A DNA stretch of 64,000 nucleotides, from contig CAWEYO010000001.1 in the NCBI GenBank assembly GCA_963813315.1, positions 1-64,000 on the forward strand. The letters run 5' to 3'. The stretch's first letter is position 1, and the number at the start of each line of letters is the position of its first letter. The DNA is from CAWEYO01 sp963813315. Its GTDB lineage: Bacteria > Pseudomonadota > Alphaproteobacteria > Rhizobiales > Rhizobiaceae. Shown one piece after another: positions 30,181-38,671 of this stretch. The notes under the pieces were generated by a model, which had not been told where the DNA came from, did no database searches, and saw only the letters and a list, made by a program, of their open reading frames with translations. The translations under genes and the position numbers were made by a program.

Positions 30181-30511
30181 CGCTTTCTGCCTTCGACAGT
30201 CAGATTCTGAGGGGGTACGACAGAACCGCGCGTCGCAATTGCCATCGCCTGCCAACCGTTGCCACAACCGGAAACGGAAGCTGGACCACGCCAGGCGTGG
30301 TGGAGTTAGTGCATGTCGCCCAAAAGTGCGCAGCGGTTTTGGGATAACGACATGCACAGAAATAATAGCCTAAAGCGCGTCGCATGAATCCGTTTCGCCG
30401 TAACGCGCTTTAGGGTAGGCCGATGCAACGCGCGAGCGGTTTGCGTTCCATCGGCTCGAAACCATCGAAAGAGCCACCCCGCAGAGACTCCATTCCCGAC
30501 TGGCGGTCCGC
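30181..30511. other. Gap holding repeat family A
   Basis: Apart from the repeat at 30310-30413 nothing was recognised. The sequence TTGCGTTCCATCGG near 30440 and the following bases are upstream of the DMT gene but show no clear promoter. Confidence 0.5.
30310..30413. repeat. Interspersed repeat family A, single copy
   Basis: The unit GCATGTCGCC...CGACATGC is followed by the hairpin CTAAAGCGCG...CGCGCTTTAG, as at 14041-14212. Sequence identity between the two places is high outside the loop of the second hairpin. Confidence 0.8.
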
Positions 30512-31444
30512 ATGGCGAACAAACTGACCCACGCACCCCTTGCGGCCTTGGCTGCTGCGCAACCCATCGAGCGGGTCGGCTTCCTGCTGGTTTTCCTGTC
30601 CGCGCTGTTCTGGAGCTTCGGCGGCGCAATCGCGCGCTTCATCGATGCCGGTGACAGTTGGACCGTGGTTTTCTGGCGCTCCGCCTGGGCGGCCGCGTTC
30701 CTTTTCTGCTTCATGCTCTGGCGCGACGGGTTCCGCGGCATGCTCCAGCTTTTCCGCGGCATCGGCGTGCCCGGCTTTGCCGTAGCGCTGTGTTTTGCAA
30801 CGGCCTCGACATCCTTCGTCGTTGCGCTGGCATATACCACCGTCGCCAATATCCTTTTGATGCAAGCAGGGGTGCCGCTTATCGCTGCACTGATCGCTTG
30901 GCTGCTGTTTCGAGAGACGGTTACTCCCGCCACATGGCTGGCCATCGGGGCGGTGATAACGGGCGTGGCGATCATGGTCTCGGAATCTTTTACCGGCGAC
31001 GTTTCGCCGCAGGGCGACGGGCTGGCGCTGCTTATTGCGGTCCTCTTCTCCATCGCCACCGTCATCACGCGGCGTTTCGCGCATGTTCGCATGACACCCG
31101 CAACTTGCCTCGGCACAAGCATCGCCGCACTGTTTGCGGCGTTTCAGGCCGAAACGCTGTTGGTCACTTCGCGCGACATGGGTTTCCTCTTTGCCTTCGG
31201 CGCGCTCAATCTAGGGCTTGGCCTTGCTTGCTTCGCCTTCGGCGCCCGCCTCATTCCCGCGGCATTTGCCGCACTTCTCGGCACTCTTGAAACCGTGTTC
31301 GGCCCCGTCTGGGTGTGGCTTGTCCACGCGGAAGTGCCGTCGGCGCGCACGATCGTCGGCGGCACAGTGGTGTTCGGCGCCCTCCTCGTCCATATCGGAT
31401 TCGAGTTGAGGCGACAGTCGCGGCTTGCCGGGCCCTACCGCTAG
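30512..31444 (+). CDS. EamA/DMT family transporter
   Basis: The 310-residue inner-membrane protein has about ten hydrophobic segments in two EamA halves. The first spans about 20-150 with LFWSFGGAIARFI and VVFWRSAWAAAFLF. The second spans about 165-300 with GTSIAALFAAF and AALLGTLETVFGPVWVWLV. The family exports or imports amino acids, amines and other small metabolites; the substrate cannot be read from sequence. It is a single gene on the plus strand. Confidence 0.85.
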   Translation: MANKLTHAPLAALAAAQPIERVGFLLVFLSALFWSFGGAIARFIDAGDSWTVVFWRSAWAAAFLFCFMLWRDGFRGMLQLFRGIGVPGFAVALCFATASTSFVVALAYTTVANILLMQAGVPLIAALIAWLLFRETVTPATWLAIGAVITGVAIMVSESFTGDVSPQGDGLALLIAVLFSIATVITRRFAHVRMTPATCLGTSIAALFAAFQAETLLVTSRDMGFLFAFGALNLGLGLACFAFGARLIPAAFAALLGTLETVFGPVWVWLVHAEVPSARTIVGGTVVFGALLVHIGFELRRQSRLAGPYR

Positions 31445-31763
31445 AGAATGCGGTCGCCCCATTGACAATTAACGAGCCGTGCTCGAAGGCTGGATCATCG
31501 GCAACAACGCGACAGACTTTTATCTTGTGCTGCATTCCTTCCGGTCACTATCGTGCCGGTCAATTATCGGTTTCGAACGGACGGACGGCAGCCAGCGCGA
31601 TCGCTGAAATTCCGACATTTGCATCTATACGCAACCTTTGGCGGAGGAACCAGCTCGGAGCTGGGGCCGTTTGCGTGGATAAACCAACAGGCTCAAGCGG
31701 ATGGCCGGCTGGAAATAGTAGGGAACAGACAGGCTGCCACGGAATGAAGAAGAGGAGATACTC
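31445..31763. other. Leader region of the putrescine transporter operon
   Basis: No gene was recognised in these 319 bases, which probably carry the promoter of potF. A strong ribosome site GAGGAG lies at 31752-31757. No operator could be identified. Confidence 0.5.
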
Positions 31764-32861
31764 ATGATCCGCACCTTGCTTAGGCTTTCAGCCGCACCGG
31801 CGGCATTTCTGGCCTTGTCGCTAACCGCGCAAGCGCAGGAGAAAGTCGTCAACGTCTACAACTGGTCTGATTATATCGATCAATCGATCATCGACGACTT
31901 TACCAAGGAGACCGGAATCAAGGTTGTCTATGACGTCTTCGATTCCAACGAGATCGTAGAGACAAAGCTGCTGGCCGGCGGTACGGGCTACGACGTGGTC
32001 GTGCCGAGCGGAAATTTCCTGGCCCGCCAGGTCGGAGCTGGTGTCTTTCAACCGCTCGACAAGTCCAAATTGCCCAATATTTCCAACATGTGGGACATGG
32101 TGACGACCCAGACCGCCAAGTACGATCCCGACAATGCCTATTCGATCAACTACATGTGGGGCACCGTCGGAATCGGCTACAATGCTAAGAAGATCAAGGA
32201 GGTGTTGGGCGTCGACACGATCGACTCCTGGAAAACCGTCTTCGACCCGGCAAGCATGGAGAAACTTGCCAAGTGCGGCGTCTACATGCTGGATTCGCCG
32301 CAGGACATCGTACAAGCCGCCCTCAACTATCTAGGGCTCGATCCGAACAGCAGCGACCAGGCCGATCTTGCAAAAGCCGAAGAAGTGTTGCTGTCCATCC
32401 GGTCTCATGTCCGCAAGTTCCATTCCTCGGAATACATAAATGCTCTCGCGAATGGCGATATTTGTGTAGCCGTCGGCTACTCCGGCGACGTCTTTCAAGC
32501 GCGCGACCGCGCGAGCGAAGCCGGACAAGGCGTCGAGATCAACTATGTCATTCCAATAGAAGGCGCGCAAATGTGGTTCGATCAGATGGCGATCCCTGCA
32601 GATGCTCCGCATGTGGAGGAGGCCCACACGTTCTTGAATTACATCATGAGGCCCGAGGTCATCGCCAAGGCGTCCAACTATGTTTTCTATGCTAACGGGA
32701 ACAAGGCCTCTCAGCCTTTGCTCAACAAGGAGATCAGCGGCGATCCAGCGATCTATCCTCCCGAGGATGTCGTGAAAAATCTTTACGTCCCGCTGCCCTA
32801 TGATCCAAAGACGCAGCGGCTTATCACCCGCGCGTGGACGAGGATCGTCACCGGTCAGTGA
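31764..32861 (+). CDS. potF: Putrescine-binding periplasmic protein
   Basis: The 365-residue protein begins with a signal peptide (MIRTLLRLSAAPAAFLALSL, cleavage after AQA). The mature part has VNVYNWSDYIDQSIIDDFTK and YDVVVPSGNFLARQ, as in PotF/PotD proteins. In the middle MWGTVGIGYN and the Cys pair in AKCGVYML fit PotF. It captures putrescine for the PotGHI transporter encoded just downstream. GAGGAG lies seven bases before the ATG. A strong hairpin follows its stop, which should make its mRNA more abundant than that of the rest. Confidence 0.92.
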   Translation: MIRTLLRLSAAPAAFLALSLTAQAQEKVVNVYNWSDYIDQSIIDDFTKETGIKVVYDVFDSNEIVETKLLAGGTGYDVVVPSGNFLARQVGAGVFQPLDKSKLPNISNMWDMVTTQTAKYDPDNAYSINYMWGTVGIGYNAKKIKEVLGVDTIDSWKTVFDPASMEKLAKCGVYMLDSPQDIVQAALNYLGLDPNSSDQADLAKAEEVLLSIRSHVRKFHSSEYINALANGDICVAVGYSGDVFQARDRASEAGQGVEINYVIPIEGAQMWFDQMAIPADAPHVEEAHTFLNYIMRPEVIAKASNYVFYANGNKASQPLLNKEISGDPAIYPPEDVVKNLYVPLPYDPKTQRLITRAWTRIVTGQ

Positions 32862-32868
32862 CCCGGTG

Positions 32869-32903
32869 CCGGCCCCGGTGCAACCGCCGGGGCCGGTCGT
32901 TTT
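32869..32903 (+). terminator. Strong stem-loop with T-run between potF and potG
   Basis: CCGGCCCCGG at 32869-32878 pairs perfectly with CCGGGGCCGG at 32887-32896, followed by TCGTTTT. It starts seven bases after the potF stop. It looks like a partial terminator or processing site that separates high-level binding-protein expression from the membrane parts. Confidence 0.8.
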
Positions 32904-32922
32904 CAGACAAGTGGAGTGGGAC

Positions 32923-34065
32923 ATGAAATCGCTTGGCAGTATTCGTAGAAGTTTTGCACCGTGGACCGACCCTAAAGCCAGGCCTTACATCTCCTTCGAG
33001 AATGTCACCAAGAGATTCGGCGAGTTCACGGCCGTCAACGAGCTTTCGCTGAACGTATACGAACGTGAGTTTTTTGCGCTTCTTGGCGCTTCCGGGTGCG
33101 GAAAATCCACGCTTCTTCGCATGTTGGCCGGGTTCGAGGAGCCGACATCGGGGCGCATACTGCTCGACGGGCAGGACCTCAGGGGCATTCCGCCCTACCG
33201 GCGTCCCGTTAACATGATGTTCCAGTCCTACGCTCTATTTCCGCATATGACGGTGGAGGCAAATGTCGCATTCGGCCTCAAGCAGGATGGAATGCCCAGG
33301 CCGGACGTTGAGAAGCGGGTCGCCGAAATGCTCGCCCTCGTGAAGCTTACCCAGTTCGCGAAGCGCAAGCCGCATCAGCTTTCCGGCGGCCAGCGCCAGC
33401 GCGTGGCTCTGGCGCGCTCCGTCGCCAAGCGTCCGAAGCTCCTGCTGCTCGATGAGCCGCTTGGGGCGCTCGACAAGAAACTGCGCGAGGAAACCCAGTT
33501 CGAACTGATGGACCTCCAACAGGAACTTGGCCTCACCTTTATGGTCGTCACACACGATCAGGAAGAGGCGATGACAATGGCCGACCGCATCGCGATCATG
33601 GATAAGGGCGAAGTGGTGCAGGTGGCGACTCCGACCGAGATATATGAAGCGCCAAGCTCCCGCTTCGTTGCCGATTTCGTCGGCAACATAAACCTGTTCG
33701 AAGGCAAGGTGCTGAGCCGCGACACGACTGGCGCCCGCATATCGAGCTCCGGTGGATTGACGATCCATACCGAAAACGCAGGCGACGCGGAAACGGGCAG
33801 GAACGTATGGTTCGCGATCCGCCCCGAGAAAATTCGAGTCTCCTCAAGGAAGCCGGCGGCGGACGGCGTAAATGCCGTTGAGGGCGAAATCTGGGATATC
33901 GCCTATCTCGGCGATATGACCGTCTTCAATGTGCGTCTCGAAGACGGCCGCATCGTCAAGACCAGCTCGCTGAACAGCGTCCGTGTTTCCGAGGATGCGC
34001 TGTCTTGGAACGACCGTGCCTGGATATCCTTCCAGCCGGACGCCGGCGTCGTTCTGACGAAGTAG
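32923..34065 (+). CDS. potG: Putrescine ABC transporter ATP-binding protein
   Basis: The 380-residue ATPase has Walker A GASGCGKST, Q-loop FQSYALFPHM, signature LSGGQRQRVALARS, Walker B LLLLDEPLGALD and switch VVTHDQEEAM. A C-terminal TOBE-type domain (about 285-380; VWFAIRPEKI, GDMTVFNVRLEDG) is as in PotA/PotG. ATG 32923 with upstream TGGAG is preferred over the frame extending to 32800, which would overlap potF. It is the second gene of potFGHI. Confidence 0.92.
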   Translation: MKSLGSIRRSFAPWTDPKARPYISFENVTKRFGEFTAVNELSLNVYEREFFALLGASGCGKSTLLRMLAGFEEPTSGRILLDGQDLRGIPPYRRPVNMMFQSYALFPHMTVEANVAFGLKQDGMPRPDVEKRVAEMLALVKLTQFAKRKPHQLSGGQRQRVALARSVAKRPKLLLLDEPLGALDKKLREETQFELMDLQQELGLTFMVVTHDQEEAMTMADRIAIMDKGEVVQVATPTEIYEAPSSRFVADFVGNINLFEGKVLSRDTTGARISSSGGLTIHTENAGDAETGRNVWFAIRPEKIRVSSRKPAADGVNAVEGEIWDIAYLGDMTVFNVRLEDGRIVKTSSLNSVRVSEDALSWNDRAWISFQPDAGVVLTK

Positions 34066-34073
34066 GGGTGGTT

Positions 34074-34985
34074 ATGCAGCGCGTCGTTTCAGCCCTTACC
34101 AGCCGCCTTGTCATTGCCATACCTTATCTTTGGCTGATAGCCTTTTTCCTCATCCCCTTCTTCATAGTCTTCAAGATTTCGCTGTCACAGACGGCCGTTG
34201 CGATGCCGCCCTATGTGCCCGTGCTCAACTTTTCGGGCGGCCTTTCCGCCCTTTTCAAAGGACTGAGGGAGCTGAACTTTGACAACTACATCTGGCTGAC
34301 CGAGGACGCGCTCTATTTCAACGCCTATATCTCCAGCCTGGTCATTGCTTTCATCTCCACTTTCCTCACGCTGCTGGTCGGCTATCCGATCGCCTACGCG
34401 ATGGCGCGCGCGCCGGCCTCGTTGCGCCCTATCCTGCTGATGCTGGTCATCCTGCCGTTCTGGACGAGCTTCCTGATCCGCGTTTATGCCTGGATCGGCA
34501 TTCTAAAGCCGGAAGGGTTGCTCAACCAGTTTCTCCTGGCGACCGGCATCATCGACACTCCGCTGATCATCCTGAACACGCATACTGCGATCTTCATCGG
34601 CATCGTCTATTCCTACCTCCCATTCATGGTGCTTCCGCTTTATTCGTCGCTGGAGAAGATGGACTATTCGCTGATCGAGGCGGCGCAGGATCTCGGCTGC
34701 ACGCCGATCTCGGCGTTCTGGAAAATCACCTTCCCGCTTTCTGTCCCCGGAGTTATCGCCGGTTTCCTGCTTGTCTTCATTCCGGCGGTCGGTGAATTCG
34801 TCATTCCCGATCTGCTCGGCGGCTCACAGACGCTGATGATCGGCAGGACGCTCTGGAACGAATTCTTCTCCAACCGCGACTGGCCGGTGTCGTCGGCAGT
34901 GGCGGTTATCCTGCTCCTCATTCTGGTGGTGCCGATCATGTTCTTCCAGCAGGCGCAGGCGCGCGCTCAGGAGGCCGGACGATGA
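34074..34985 (+). CDS. potH: Putrescine ABC transporter permease
   Basis: The 303-residue inner-membrane protein has six hydrophobic segments and the permease coupling loop EAAQDLGCTPISAFWKITFPL with the EAA...G pattern near residue 210. ATG 34074 lies nine bases after the potG stop, preceded by GGGGTGG. Its end overlaps the potI start by four bases (ATGA), which indicates translational coupling. Confidence 0.92.
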   Translation: MQRVVSALTSRLVIAIPYLWLIAFFLIPFFIVFKISLSQTAVAMPPYVPVLNFSGGLSALFKGLRELNFDNYIWLTEDALYFNAYISSLVIAFISTFLTLLVGYPIAYAMARAPASLRPILLMLVILPFWTSFLIRVYAWIGILKPEGLLNQFLLATGIIDTPLIILNTHTAIFIGIVYSYLPFMVLPLYSSLEKMDYSLIEAAQDLGCTPISAFWKITFPLSVPGVIAGFLLVFIPAVGEFVIPDLLGGSQTLMIGRTLWNEFFSNRDWPVSSAVAVILLLILVVPIMFFQQAQARAQEAGR

Positions 34986-35800
34986 ACTCCACCTGGAGCC
35001 GCTTCAATATTTCGTCGATCGTTCTGGGTTTTGCCTTTCTATACCTTCCGATCCTGCTGCTCATCATTTTCTCTTTCAACGAGTCGAAGCTCGTCACCGT
35101 TTGGGGAGGCTTCTCGACCAAATGGTATGTGGCGCTGCTCTCGAACCAGGGGCTGATCGATGCCGCCTGGGTTACGGTACGGGTCGGCCTCATTTCGGCG
35201 ACCGCGGCTACCATTCTCGGTACGTTGGCGGCGTTGGCGCTCACCCGCTACACGCGCTTTCGCGGCCGGATTCTCTTCTCGGGCATGGTTTTCGCGCCGC
35301 TCGTCATGCCGGAGGTGATCACCGGCCTGTCGATGCTCCTGCTCTTCGTCGCCATGGGTCTCGATCGCGGCTTCGTGACGCTTACGCTTGCCCACATTAC
35401 GTTCACCATGTGCTTTGTGGCGGTGGTTGTTCAGTCGCGGCTCGTCAGTCTCGACCGCTCGCTTGAAGAAGCCGCGATGGATCTCGGCGCCACGCCCGTC
35501 TGGACCTTCTTTCAGGTCACTCTTCCCGTCATCATGCCAGCGATCGTTTCCGGCTGGATGCTGGCGTTCACCCTGTCGCTCGATGATCTTGTCACATCGA
35601 GCTTCACCGCGGGCCCCGGTGCGACCACACTGCCGATGAAGATCTACAGCCAGGTCCGGCTCGGCGTGACGCCAGAAATCAATGCCGTCTGCACGCTGTT
35701 GATAGGTGTCGTGTCAATCGGCGTGATCGCTGCTTCGATCGTCAACAAGCGGCGCGAAGTGCAGCGCCAGCGTGACGAGCAGGCGGCCCAGCGCGGATGA
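34982..35800 (+). CDS. potI: Putrescine ABC transporter permease
   Basis: The 272-residue second permease has six hydrophobic segments and the loop EEAAMDLGATPVWTFFQVTL. LDDLVTSSFTAGPGATTLPM near the end is typical of PotI/PotC. It closes the potFGHI operon. Together with the PuuA- and PuuB-like genes at 23.8-26.7 kb it suggests a complete uptake and breakdown route for putrescine. Confidence 0.92.
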   Translation: MNSTWSRFNISSIVLGFAFLYLPILLLIIFSFNESKLVTVWGGFSTKWYVALLSNQGLIDAAWVTVRVGLISATAATILGTLAALALTRYTRFRGRILFSGMVFAPLVMPEVITGLSMLLLFVAMGLDRGFVTLTLAHITFTMCFVAVVVQSRLVSLDRSLEEAAMDLGATPVWTFFQVTLPVIMPAIVSGWMLAFTLSLDDLVTSSFTAGPGATTLPMKIYSQVRLGVTPEINAVCTLLIGVVSIGVIAASIVNKRREVQRQRDEQAAQRG

Positions 35801-35870
35801 AATTGCAGGCGATGTCTGCCAGGACTCCAGCGCTCTTGACCTGCGCGGCCTTGCGCGTCCCAATCCCTTC

Positions 35871-37439
35871 ATGAGTGACTTTTTCGCTTCCGATTCGAGG
35901 ACAAACGCCGCCGAATACACAGTGAGCGAGATTTCCGGTGCGCTGAAACGCACTGTCGAGGACGCTTTCGGCAATGTGCGGGTGCGCGGAGAAATTTCTG
36001 GCTATCGCGGCCCGCATTCTTCAGGCCACGCCTATTTCGCGCTGAAGGACGAAAAGGCTCGGCTCGAAGCCGTAATCTGGAAGAGCGCGATGAGCCGCCT
36101 CAAATTCGGTCCCGAAGAGGGAATGGAGGTGATTGCGACCGGGCGGCTTACAACCTACCCCAATTCGTCGAAATACCAGATCGTCATCGAAAATCTTGAA
36201 CCGGCGGGCGCAGGCGCCCTGATGGTGCTGCTTGAGGAACGCAAGCGGCGGCTGGCGGCGGAGGGCCTGTTCGACGCGGGCCGCAAGCGGCGGCTGCCGT
36301 TCATGCCGCGAATAATCGGTGTGGTGACTTCGCCGACCGGTGCGGTGATCCGCGATATCGTCCACCGCATCAAAGACCGCTTTCCGCTGCATGTCGTCGT
36401 CTGGCCGGTGCGCGTGCAGGGCGAAACGGCAGGAGCCGAGTTGGCGGCGGCCGTCAATGGCTTCAACGCACTTTCGCATGGCGGCCTGCTGCCGCGGCCC
36501 TGCGTGCTGATCGTCGCGCGAGGCGGCGGGAGCCTCGAAGATCTCTGGGGATTCAATGACGAGGCGCTGGCACGGGCGGTGGCGGCGTCTTCGATCCCGG
36601 TCATTTCGGCTGTCGGCCACGAGACCGATTGGACGCTGATCGACTTTGTCGCCGACATACGGGCGCCTACGCCGACCGGCGCGGCCGAAATCGCCGTGCC
36701 GGTCAAGGCTGATCTCGAAGCGACGCTCGCCACTTTGTCGGCGCGGCTGAGGGCGTGCATGTCGCGCTCACTGGACCGCCGCCGTCAGGCATCGCGCGCC
36801 GCGGCGCGCGCGCTCCCGTCGGCCGACCAGTTGCTGGCGCTGCCACGCCGGCGATTCGATGAAACGTCTAGCCGGCTTGGCCGGGCATTGACCGTAAGCA
36901 CAGAAAGGAAGCGCGCGCGGCTTGGCTCGCTTCGGCTTTCGCCCGCGGTGCTGTCGCGGCGCCTCGGCGAGACGCGCAAGACCATCAATCGCGACTTGTC
37001 GCGCGCCGAGGCAGCCCTTCGCAGCCGTCTGCGCGAGCACCGGGCCAGATTTTCCCGCACGGCGGCGCGCCTGCGGCTGGAACCGGTCGCGCGGCGCCAG
37101 GAACTGCGGCGGGACGCGCTCGAAGCACTTACCCGCAGGCAGGACCGGCTGATCGGGCTCAATTTCGAACGCCTGCGAAACCGCGTCGCGCAGGTGGACC
37201 GGTTGCTCTCGACGCTTTCTCATCAGGCGATTCTCGAGCGCGGGTTCGCGCTGGTGAGTGATGCCGGGGGATCGCTGGTGAAGCGCGCTGCTGAAGTCGC
37301 TCCGGGTGCTGCCCTTGCCCTTCGCTTTGCCGACGGCACTGTGGAAGCGGTTGCGACCGGAGGAGAGGAGCAGCGGAAAGCAGCCACGAAGGGCCAGCCC
37401 AAGGCCAGGGATCCGGGCAGCCAAGGCTCCCTGTTTTAG
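35871..37439 (+). CDS. xseA: Exodeoxyribonuclease VII large subunit
   Basis: The 522-residue DNA repair nuclease subunit begins MSDFFASDSRTNAAEYTVSE at 35871, where the N-terminal OB-fold (VRVRGEISGYRGPHSSGHAYF) starts soon after. The catalytic middle has GVVTSPTGAVIRDI, RGGGSLEDLWGFND and SAVGHETDWTLIDFVAD. A long coiled-coil stretch rich in Arg and Leu runs to about 460, followed by LSHQAILERGFALV. A longer frame to 35772 overlaps potI and is less likely. Its TAG is also the first bases of a repeat beginning TAGGGTGTGTTG. Confidence 0.92.
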   Translation: MSDFFASDSRTNAAEYTVSEISGALKRTVEDAFGNVRVRGEISGYRGPHSSGHAYFALKDEKARLEAVIWKSAMSRLKFGPEEGMEVIATGRLTTYPNSSKYQIVIENLEPAGAGALMVLLEERKRRLAAEGLFDAGRKRRLPFMPRIIGVVTSPTGAVIRDIVHRIKDRFPLHVVVWPVRVQGETAGAELAAAVNGFNALSHGGLLPRPCVLIVARGGGSLEDLWGFNDEALARAVAASSIPVISAVGHETDWTLIDFVADIRAPTPTGAAEIAVPVKADLEATLATLSARLRACMSRSLDRRRQASRAAARALPSADQLLALPRRRFDETSSRLGRALTVSTERKRARLGSLRLSPAVLSRRLGETRKTINRDLSRAEAALRSRLREHRARFSRTAARLRLEPVARRQELRRDALEALTRRQDRLIGLNFERLRNRVAQVDRLLSTLSHQAILERGFALVSDAGGSLVKRAAEVAPGAALALRFADGTVEAVATGGEEQRKAATKGQPKARDPGSQGSLF

Positions 37440-37476
37440 GGTGTGTTGGGTTTCGCCAGTCGTCGTATTCGGTTTC

Positions 37477-38568
37477 CTACGAAATTCTTAGCAGATGGTT
37501 GTCCCAGACATAGTCGGGCATCTGAGCGGCATTGCCGGAGGAACCGATCACTTCACCGGTACCCGTCGTTGCCATGAAAGCGGCTCTATCAGGGGCGATG
37601 CCGCAAACTTCCCTGAGAGATGATGTTGACCGAACGGTCCCCGTAGTCGCGTCGATGACGACCAGGCAGTTGCCCTGCGGGGAGGAGACCGCGATCGTTC
37701 CTGCCGATGAATTGCTGGCGACGGAGCCGATGTAGTTGCGCAGGCCGCCGAGTATCTTTTCCGGCATGTCGAGCAGTTGCAGGTTAGCGCCCTGCCGTGC
37801 CTTGCCGAAGAGAAGCGGACGGTCGGCGGGCGGCCCCTCATACTGGCAGCCGAACCAGACGCTTCCCGCTGCGTCGATATCCATGTGGCGGATCGACAAT
37901 TGATGAAGGTCGGGAGGGAGGAAATGCTGTTCCACCAGATCGCCGCTCATACGGTCCACAAACACCATCGATGGTTTCATCGTTGACAGGTTGAGCTTCG
38001 CACGCCCGAAATCCGGATGGGTCTCTATGCCTCCGTTGGCAATTGCCAGTGTTCTGCCGTCCGGCATGAGCATCATCTCGTGTGGATCAACGCCATGGGT
38101 CGGGAACTCGCCAATCCGGCGAAAATCGCCCTTGGCGTCGTAGACCCCAATCATGCCGGCCGCATTTTCGAAATCGTTTTCCGTCGCGTAGAGGAGCCCC
38201 CCATCGGGCGAGAATACGCCGTGGCCGAAGAAGTGCCGGCCGGCCGCGCTGGTTATCGTTAGCGGTGGCTTGTGCTTTGCATGGTCGAACACGACCGCAA
38301 AGGTCCCTGGCCGCCGGGCGAAGACGACCGCGCGCCGCGTTTTCGGATCAAAGGTAACGTCGTGTCCGCGGTCAGGCAGTTTCGTCGAAGACAGGATTGT
38401 GAAATCTTCGGAAAGCACCGCCACACCGTAGGTGCCGTCGCGGTGCTGGCAGGCCGCAGCAAACACCGCACCGGCTGCCTCAAGCGCGTGAAGGGCGCCA
38501 GGCGCCAGTGCTGCGGCAAAGCCTGCGCCCGCGGCCTTCAGGAAGTCCCGCCGATCCATCAGGTGCAT
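37477..38568 (-). CDS. Exported DUF1513-like beta-propeller protein
   Basis: The product has 363 residues with a twin-arginine signal (MDRRDFLKAAGAGFAAALAP). The mature part has repeated blade-like segments, such as HFFGHGVFSPDGGLLYATEN, HGVDPHEMMLMPDGRTLAIANGG and NYIGSVASNSSAGTIAVSSP. This matches the DUF1513 family found beside imelysin and dihaem genes in iron-related clusters. The molecular role is not known. It is the last of four minus-strand genes starting at 42707; 99 bases with a repeat separate it from the second imelysin. Confidence 0.8.
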   Translation of the reverse strand: MHLMDRRDFLKAAGAGFAAALAPGALHALEAAGAVFAAACQHRDGTYGVAVLSEDFTILSSTKLPDRGHDVTFDPKTRRAVVFARRPGTFAVVFDHAKHKPPLTITSAAGRHFFGHGVFSPDGGLLYATENDFENAAGMIGVYDAKGDFRRIGEFPTHGVDPHEMMLMPDGRTLAIANGGIETHPDFGRAKLNLSTMKPSMVFVDRMSGDLVEQHFLPPDLHQLSIRHMDIDAAGSVWFGCQYEGPPADRPLLFGKARQGANLQLLDMPEKILGGLRNYIGSVASNSSAGTIAVSSPQGNCLVVIDATTGTVRSTSSLREVCGIAPDRAAFMATTGTGEVIGSSGNAAQMPDYVWDNHLLRIS

Positions 38569-38597
38569 GTTCAGCCCCGTTCTGATCTGACATTTGC

Positions 38598-38671
38598 CCT
38601 AAAGCGCATTGCTTCGAAACGGATTTCATGAGACGCGCTTTAGGCTATTGTCTTTGTGCGACATGCTCTAA
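38598..38671. repeat. Interspersed repeat family A, inverted partial copy
   Basis: CTAAAGCGC...GCGCTTTAG forms a hairpin of about 45 bases, followed by GCTATTGTCTTTGTGCGACATGC split over two parts. This is the mirror order of the copy at 30310-30413. The element runs into the stop codon of the adjacent imelysin gene. Confidence 0.7.

Noticed and set aside
28888..30357. 489-codon open frame on the minus strand
   Set aside because: It is antisense to the ScfR/RamB-type regulator and has no protein-family pattern.
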